Below, in pieces: positions 58,548 through 64,000 of a stretch of 64,000 nucleotides of DNA. The notes below the pieces were generated by a model. The model saw only the letters and a list, made by a program, of their open reading frames with translations, made no database searches and was not told the origin of the DNA. Each line of letters begins with the position of its first letter. The stretch's first letter is position 1. The stretch covers positions 1,488,001-1,552,000 of the forward strand of contig CBDHEY010000004.1 in NCBI GenBank assembly GCA_965262305.1, in the 5' to 3' direction. The position numbers were made by a program, and so were the translations under genes. The stretch comes from CBDHEY01 sp965262305 (lineage in GTDB: Bacteria; Pseudomonadota; Gammaproteobacteria; Pseudomonadales; Cellvibrionaceae).

Positions 58548-61454
58548 TTATTGACACGCTTCGCAATCTGGGTCGTCTAACGAACAAGCCTTCGGAACGT
58601 CTGCTGGAGCTGAATTGCTTGGCTCGGCCGAAGTTGTTGGTGCAGCAGTTGCATTTGAAACAGCATTTAATGCACCAGTATCAATCGTCGATTTTTCCGT
58701 AGTTGTTGCCGCTAATGCACGCAAATAATAAGTAGTTTTAAGACCTCGGAACCAAGCCATTCGATAAGTAATATCAAGTTTCTTACCGTTTGCTCCTGAA
58801 ATATAGAGATTTAAACTTTGTGCTTGGTCAATCCACTTTTGACGCCGGCTAGCTGCGTCGACAATCCAGCGTGGTTCAACTTCAAATGCAGTTGAGTAGA
58901 GCGCTTTCAAGTCGCTTGGAATACGGTCTATTTTTTGTAGCGATCCTTCATAGTATTTTAAATCATTGACCATGACTGAGTCCCAGAGGCCTCGGTCTTT
59001 TAAGTCATGTACTAAGAAAGGGTTAACAACGGTGAACTCACCAGACAAATTCGATTTAACGTAAAGATTTTGATACGTCGGTTCGATTGATTGAGAAACG
59101 CCTGTGATATTGGCTATAGTCGCTGTAGGCGCAATCGCCATTACATTGGAATTTCGCATTCCTTGGGCTTTTACTAGTTCTCGAACTTCATTCCAATTAT
59201 GAGTTTCTGATGTATCTACTTCAATATATTTTTCGCCACGATTTTCTTTCAATATTTTAATTGAATCAATCGGTAAAATACCTTTGCTCCATAGGGAACC
59301 TTCAAAACTCGAGTAGCTACCACGTTCTTTTGCTAAATTACTAGATGCTTTAATTGCGTGGTAACTCACCGCTTCCATAGAATGATCTGCAAACTCAACG
59401 GCTTTATCACTGCTATATGGGATTCGCATTTTATACAATGCATCTTGAAAACCCATAATACCCAGTCCCACTGGGCGGTGGCGCATGTTAGAAGCTCTTG
59501 CTGTTGATACTGAGTAGTAGTTGATATCAATAACGTTATCAAGCATTCGAACCGCTGTTTTTATCGTTCGTGCTAATTTTTCTTCATCGAGTTTTCCATC
59601 GACAACATGCTGAGATAAATTAATTGAGCCAAGATTACATACGGCTATTTCTTCGTTTGCTTTCGTATTTAAAGTGATTTCTGTGCAAAGGTTAGAAGAA
59701 TGAATCACGCCAGCATGTTGCTGTGGGCTTCTCAAGTTACATGGATCTTTAAATGTAATCCAAGGGTGACCTGTCTCGAATAACATGCCAAGCATTTTTC
59801 GCCAAAGCTCTAAGGCTTTAACCGTCTTATGTAGCCTTATTTTACCTTCTTTCGCTTTACGCTCGTATTCTTCATATTTAACTTCGAACGCCTTACCAAA
59901 AAGATCATGTAATTCAGGTACGTCATTAGGTGAAAACAAAGTCCAGTCTTTGTCTTCAAATACACGCTTCATGAATAAGTCAGGTACCCAGTTTGCCGTA
60001 TTCATATCGTGAGTTCGACGGCGATCGTCACCGGTATTTTTACGTAGCTCGATAAACTCTTCGATGTCCATGTGCCAGGTTTCTAAGTAAGCACACATAG
60101 CGCCTTTGCGCTTTCCTCCTTGGTTTACAGCAACGGCCGTATCATTGGCAACTTTTAAAAACGGCACCACACCCTGTGATTTTCCATTGGTGCCTTTAAT
60201 ATAGGCTCCCAATGATCTTACTGGGGTCCAATCATTGCCTAGACCGCCTGCAAATTTTGATAGCATGGCGTTATCTTGCATGGCTCCGTATATACCAAAT
60301 AAATCATCAGGAATATTTGTTAAGTAACAAGAAGAAAGCTGTGGTCTTAATGTGCCAGAATTAAATAATGTCGGTGTTGAACTCATGTAATCAAATGAGC
60401 TTAGTAATTGATAGAACTCAATGGCGCGGGCATTTTTATCTTCTTCGTTTAATGAGAGCCCCATGGCTACTCGCATGAAAAACGCTTGAGGTAATTCAAA
60501 TCGCACTTCATTGCTGTGTATGAAGTAACGATCGTAAAGTGTTTGCAAGCCTAAATAAGTAAAATTTAAATCTCTTTCAGGCAGGAGTGCATTTCCTAAT
60601 TTTTCAAAATCAAAAGATAATAGATCTGGCGAAATAAGTTCTAACTCAATACCGCGACTTATGTGGGCCTTTAGCGCTTTTCCATATAATTCTGACATTT
60701 CCGATTGGGTAGCAGATGTTGCAACATCCAAAAACGACAAGGCTTCTGAGCGCAATTTATCAAGTAATAATCGAGCAGTCGCAAAACTATAGTTTGGTTC
60801 TTGTTCAACCAGTGTTCGTGCTGACATTACAAGGGAAGTATTTACATCACCTTCTGAAACGCCATCATAAAGATTACGCATTGCTTCTTTTAAGATCGCT
60901 TCAGCTTCTACATCTTTTAAATCGACACAGGCTTCAGAAACTACCGTCTTAACTCGTTCAATATCGAGAGGTTTTAACTCGCCATCGATGCCTTTAATAT
61001 TAATTTGAGGAAATTCGAGATGACTAGTATTTGATTGATTATGCTTTTCTTCCCTTACCTTTGCTCTTTCAGCACGGTAGATAACGTAGTTCCTTGCAAC
61101 CTTGTGTTCACCTGTACGCATCAGCGTGAGCTCGACCTGGTCTTGAATTTCTTCGATATGAATAGTGCCACCAGAAGGCATACGTCTTTTAAAGGTTGCT
61201 GTGATTTGGTCTGTTAATTTAGCGACCAATTCGTGTACCCGCGTCGAAGCGGCGGCAGTTCCTCCTTCAACAGCAAGAAAGGCTTTTGTCATTGCAATAG
61301 CAATCTTGCCTCCGTGATAGGGAACAACGCTACCATTTCTTTTTATAACTCGAATTTGACCGGGAGCGGTTGCTTCGATGTTACTTTGTGATTGCGAGGG
61401 AATTTCTGATGCGACTGAAGAAGTCTTAGTTGATTCAGTGCTCGTTGATAGCAT
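58548..61454 (-). CDS. nrdA: NrdA, ribonucleoside-diphosphate reductase large subunit
   Basis: Reduces ribonucleotides to deoxyribonucleotides. 968 residues. Two ATP-cone allosteric domains are visible: the first about 35-130 (RVIKRNGSVVPYHGGKIAIAMTKAF), the second about 148-235 (INIKGIDGELKPLDIERVKTVVSEACVDL), a Pseudomonas-type duplication. Catalytic core with TPTLFNSGTLRPQLSSCYL (active-site Cys), NLCTEITLN and YYLRALAA, and C-terminal redox cysteines CSLDDPDCEACQ. Activity control by ATP/dATP is expected. NrdR boxes lie upstream. Confidence 0.96.
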   Translation of the reverse strand: MLSTSTESTKTSSVASEIPSQSQSNIEATAPGQIRVIKRNGSVVPYHGGKIAIAMTKAFLAVEGGTAAASTRVHELVAKLTDQITATFKRRMPSGGTIHIEEIQDQVELTLMRTGEHKVARNYVIYRAERAKVREEKHNQSNTSHLEFPQINIKGIDGELKPLDIERVKTVVSEACVDLKDVEAEAILKEAMRNLYDGVSEGDVNTSLVMSARTLVEQEPNYSFATARLLLDKLRSEALSFLDVATSATQSEMSELYGKALKAHISRGIELELISPDLLSFDFEKLGNALLPERDLNFTYLGLQTLYDRYFIHSNEVRFELPQAFFMRVAMGLSLNEEDKNARAIEFYQLLSSFDYMSSTPTLFNSGTLRPQLSSCYLTNIPDDLFGIYGAMQDNAMLSKFAGGLGNDWTPVRSLGAYIKGTNGKSQGVVPFLKVANDTAVAVNQGGKRKGAMCAYLETWHMDIEEFIELRKNTGDDRRRTHDMNTANWVPDLFMKRVFEDKDWTLFSPNDVPELHDLFGKAFEVKYEEYERKAKEGKIRLHKTVKALELWRKMLGMLFETGHPWITFKDPCNLRSPQQHAGVIHSSNLCTEITLNTKANEEIAVCNLGSINLSQHVVDGKLDEEKLARTIKTAVRMLDNVIDINYYSVSTARASNMRHRPVGLGIMGFQDALYKMRIPYSSDKAVEFADHSMEAVSYHAIKASSNLAKERGSYSSFEGSLWSKGILPIDSIKILKENRGEKYIEVDTSETHNWNEVRELVKAQGMRNSNVMAIAPTATIANITGVSQSIEPTYQNLYVKSNLSGEFTVVNPFLVHDLKDRGLWDSVMVNDLKYYEGSLQKIDRIPSDLKALYSTAFEVEPRWIVDAASRRQKWIDQAQSLNLYISGANGKKLDITYRMAWFRGLKTTYYLRALAATTTEKSTIDTGALNAVSNATAAPTTSAEPSNSAPADVPKACSLDDPDCEACQ

Positions 61455-62013
61455 AGGTGACTATTTCCTTCCGTTTTGTTATGCCTAAATGTCTAAAAAT
61501 ATTGTGAGTAATATGGCTAATTAGCATTGGTTTTGCTTAGGCTCAAAGCTTTGCGTATATTGCTGCTAAAATCGCTATTTTTTATTCTGGTTAAATCCTC
61601 ACCGCCTTCTCTTCTCAAACAAATAGCAATTTTTTTGTCGAATTTTACTGGTATTGAGAAGTGCTTGTAACACTATATGTTGGGGGTGATCAAAGCCTTA
61701 ACTACAAGATAATGCGGTATTGGGGAAAAAGCAAGTTAAGAACACTGGTGGTTTCCTGTGATTAGGTTGTTAGTAACCTTGTGAATAAGTAACTGCTTAC
61801 CGCTGATAGTAGAGCGAGAAAGGGAGGCAAGAAGAGGTAAATCAAATAGCTTAATTTATATTATTTTTTTATTTTTATAATTCCTTTTTATTACCAAAAA
61901 TTGAATTTTTTGTTATACCGGCCGAGTATGAATAATTTAGCATGTGTAGTGTCGCGAAAGGAATGTTTAGCGACACATATCTAAATGCACTTAGATCAAA
62001 AAAACAATTCCGT
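61455..62013. other. Intergenic region between nrdA and argF
   Basis: 559 bases: the nrdA 5' region with the NrdR boxes, then an AT-rich stretch with several T- and A-runs to the end of argF. I see no gene. GTGTCGC near 61950 and GCGACAC near 61971 form a short inverted pair (CGAAAGGAATGTTTAG between), a possible terminator for argF. Confidence 0.45.
61670..61717. promoter_or_regulatory. Pair of NrdR boxes upstream of nrdA
   Basis: ACACTATATGTTGGGG (61670-61685) matches 11 of 16 positions of the NrdR consensus ACACAATATATAGTGT, and CTACAAGATAATGCGG (61702-61717) matches 9. Their centres are 32 bases apart, the usual spacing. NrdR should repress nrdAB from here, about 215 bases from the nrdA start. 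Confidence 0.55.
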
Positions 62014-62919
62014 TTAGGCTTGATCTAAGAAAGTCAGGAGCGCCTTTTGAGCATGTAAGCGATTTTCTGCTTCATCCCAAACTATACAGTGTTTTTCGTC
62101 ATCCATTAACTCAGAGCTCACTTCTTCGCCTCTATGTGCGGGTAAGCAATGCATAAAGACAACGTTTTTATTCGCATAATCTAAAAGCTCATGGTTCACT
62201 TGATAACCATTAAACTTGCCAACACGTTGATCTTGCTCATCTTCCTGCCCCATGCTAGCCCAAACATCTGTTGCTACCCAATCCGAGTTCTTTACCGCTT
62301 CTTTGGGGTCGCGAATAACTTGAACACGATCTTTATTTTGCTCTACTAGATCCGCATCAGGGTCAAAGCCCTCGGGGCACGCGATTTTGAGCTCAAAATC
62401 CCATTGGCGTGCGGCATTAATATATGAATGACACATGTTGTTGCCATCACCGACCCAGGTGACAACCTTGCCTTGTGGGCTACCTCTATGCTCCACAAAG
62501 GTTTGAACATCAGCTAAAAGTTGACAAGGGTGATAACTATCCGTTAACGCGTTAATAACAGGAACTTTCGAGTGTTTTGCAAAAAGCTCTATTTTTTCGT
62601 GTTCGAATGTTCTAATCATTATGATATCGACCATTCTGGACAGCACTCTTGCAGAGTCTTCTATCGGTTCCCCGCGACCTAATTGTGTGTCGCGCGAAGA
62701 TAGAAATATTGCACTCCCGCCCATTTGAGTCATTCCGGCCTCAAACGAAACCCGTGTGCGCGTGGATGATTTCTCAAATATCATCCCTAATATTTTGTTT
62801 TTCATTCTATCCGGGTGATTGCCTTCTAGCACTTCTTGCTTGTACTTGATCGCCTGATCAATCACGTCGTTAAGTTCTGCAGGGGATAAATCTAAAAGTG
62901 TTAGGAAGTGTCTAGTCAT
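62014..62919 (-). CDS. argF: ArgF, ornithine carbamoyltransferase
   Basis: Makes citrulline from ornithine and carbamoyl phosphate. 301 residues. Carbamoyl-phosphate loop STRTR (FEKSSTRTRVSFEAGM, about 50-65), the LSSRDTQLGRGEPI loop, HPCQLLADVQT, NNMCHSYINA and the catalytic HCLPAHRGEEV motif near 265. Normal length and complete. It follows argD by 12 bases on the same strand. Confidence 0.96.
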   Translation of the reverse strand: MTRHFLTLLDLSPAELNDVIDQAIKYKQEVLEGNHPDRMKNKILGMIFEKSSTRTRVSFEAGMTQMGGSAIFLSSRDTQLGRGEPIEDSARVLSRMVDIIMIRTFEHEKIELFAKHSKVPVINALTDSYHPCQLLADVQTFVEHRGSPQGKVVTWVGDGNNMCHSYINAARQWDFELKIACPEGFDPDADLVEQNKDRVQVIRDPKEAVKNSDWVATDVWASMGQEDEQDQRVGKFNGYQVNHELLDYANKNVVFMHCLPAHRGEEVSSELMDDEKHCIVWDEAENRLHAQKALLTFLDQA

Positions 62920-62931
62920 AGCATTATTCGC

Positions 62932-64000
62932 TTACGATTTAGAATGAATTAGCTCAACTGTTGTATCAATGATATGTTGAGCTTGTTCCTTGTTTAAAAT
63001 AAGAGGAGGGAGCAATCTAATAGTATTGCCGGCAGTGACATTAATGAGTAGACCTTTCAACTTGGCTTCTTTTACGAGTTCACCACAGTCTTGTTTCAGT
63101 TCTATCCCTATCATCATTCCCTTGCCTCGGATATCTGCCACTTTGTTATCACTTTCGAGAGCAAGGTTGAATCCGTCTAAAATAAACTTACCGATTTCCG
63201 CCGCATTTTCAATAATTCCTGGTTTCGTCAATTCTTCAACAACAGCAAGAGCGGCATTAGTTGCCAAAGGATTGCCGCCAAAAGTAGAGCCATGATTACC
63301 AGGCTGAAGGACCTCAGCAGATGCACCTCGTGCTAGGCAAGCTCCAATAGGCATGCCGTTGCCTAGCCCTTTAGCCGTAGTTAATACATCGGGTGTAATG
63401 CCTTCATGCATATACGCAAAGTACTTTCCCGTTCTACCGTTTCCAGTTTGAATTTCATCTAATATTAAAAGCCAACTTCTTTCATCACACAATTGTCTGA
63501 GCGCCTTTAAAAAGCCTGGTTCCGGCACGCGTACTCCGCCTTCACCCTGCACAGGTTCAAGCATGATTGCTACCGTATTTTCGTTAGAAGCAGCTTTTAT
63601 CGCTTCAATATTGCCATATTCCGCGTGACAAAAACCTTCTAACAAGGGAGCGAAACCCTGTTTAACTTTCGAATTGCCAGTTGCTGATAAGGTTGCCATT
63701 GTTCTTCCGTGGAAACTACCGTTTGTAGTAATGACTTCGGGTCGACCAATGCCTTTGTCTTGTCCATATTTACGAGCAATTTTAAGCGCGGCTTCATTTG
63801 CTTCTGCACCCGAATTAGAGAAAAAAACCTTCCCCATACCAGAGAGAGAGATAAGCTTGTCGCCCAATGCTTGTTGCGGCTCGATAAGATAAAGGTTCGA
63901 GCAATGGATAAGTTTTCCAGCTTGCTCGCTTATAGCTTTTGTGACTGCTGGATGGCTATATCCCAAACCACAAACAGCGATGCCCGAAATAGCGTCAAGA
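62932..64000 (-). CDS. argD: ArgD, acetylornithine aminotransferase (N-terminus cut off by window end)
   Basis: PLP enzyme of arginine synthesis, also active in lysine synthesis. The reading frame runs through base 64000, with LDAISGIAVCGLGYSHPAV at the edge, so the first ~40 residues lie outside; a Leu codon at 63966 is not the start. Visible features: FFSNSGAEANEAALKIARK, SFHGRTMATLSATG, LILDEIQTGNGRTGKYFAYMHEG (the PLP Asp), the PLP lysine in TTAKGLGNGMPIG and NHGSTFGGNPLA. Upstream of argF in the same operon, 12 bases apart. Confidence 0.95.
   Translation of the reverse strand, partial: LDAISGIAVCGLGYSHPAVTKAISEQAGKLIHCSNLYLIEPQQALGDKLISLSGMGKVFFSNSGAEANEAALKIARKYGQDKGIGRPEVITTNGSFHGRTMATLSATGNSKVKQGFAPLLEGFCHAEYGNIEAIKAASNENTVAIMLEPVQGEGGVRVPEPGFLKALRQLCDERSWLLILDEIQTGNGRTGKYFAYMHEGITPDVLTTAKGLGNGMPIGACLARGASAEVLQPGNHGSTFGGNPLATNAALAVVEELTKPGIIENAAEIGKFILDGFNLALESDNKVADIRGKGMMIGIELKQDCGELVKEAKLKGLLINVTAGNTIRLLPPLILNKEQAQHIIDTTVELIHSKS

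Overview
The window is chromosomal DNA of a low-to-moderate GC gammaproteobacterium. The evidence is gene order and families: ruvCAB next to tolQRAB-pal-cpoB-queE-queC, a tRNA-Lys, nadA, a holD-like gene with rimI, prfC, an NrdA with two ATP-cones beside nrdB, and gcvP. The species cannot be named from the sequence; a marine or environmental relative of Oceanospirillales, Cellvibrionales or Kangiella-type lineages is plausible. Both ends cut a gene: a CHASE2-type cyclase at base 1 and argD at base 64000.

Layout. 0-5.5 kb: a membrane nucleotide cyclase followed by a FecR-TPR-outer-membrane-barrel protein. 5.5-9.8 kb: an accessory patch with three small exported proteins that share a four-cysteine C-terminal module, embedded among ~440-bp tandem repeats and hairpin elements. 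9.8-16.4 kb: a Crp/Fnr-type regulator, then a TupA-like ATP-grasp gene and five glycosyltransferase genes, probably surface polysaccharide or LPS work. 16.4-17.7 kb: debris, with an IS30 relic and broken small genes. 17.7-27.4 kb: housekeeping (Holliday junction resolution, Tol-Pal envelope system, queuosine precursor synthesis, tRNA-Lys, quinolinate synthase). 27.8-32.2 kb: leuA, a putative DNA polymerase III psi subunit, rimI and a MATE transporter. 32.2-38.0 kb: an accessory block between rimI and prfC, with arsenic resistance, an AraC/XylR-type regulator and a large HEAT-repeat protein ending in a HEPN-like RNase motif. 38.4-50.2 kb: prfC, an acyltransferase, an AI-2E family permease, sthA with an HDOD gene, a chalcone-isomerase-like/TonB fusion, a cyclic-nucleotide-binding protein, a lysine/alanine-rich histone H1-like protein and an orphan ExbD. 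50.4-55.3 kb: gcvP, a CvpA-DUF4124 protein and a NUDIX hydrolase. 55.3-56.0 kb: on the minus strand, a very large CsrB/RsmZ-type regulatory RNA, which I consider the best find. 56.4-64.0 kb: a hypothetical gene, nrdAB with two NrdR boxes, argF and argD.

The genes suggest several working groups. Envelope integrity is served by Tol-Pal and the extra TonB- and ExbD-like proteins. Cyclic-nucleotide signalling is suggested by the cyclase, the Crp/Fnr regulator and a stand-alone cyclic-nucleotide-binding protein, but no direct link is shown. Global post-transcriptional control through CsrA/RsmA titration is implied by the sRNA. Everything here was read by eye from sequence; family names rest on recognised motifs and not on database searches.
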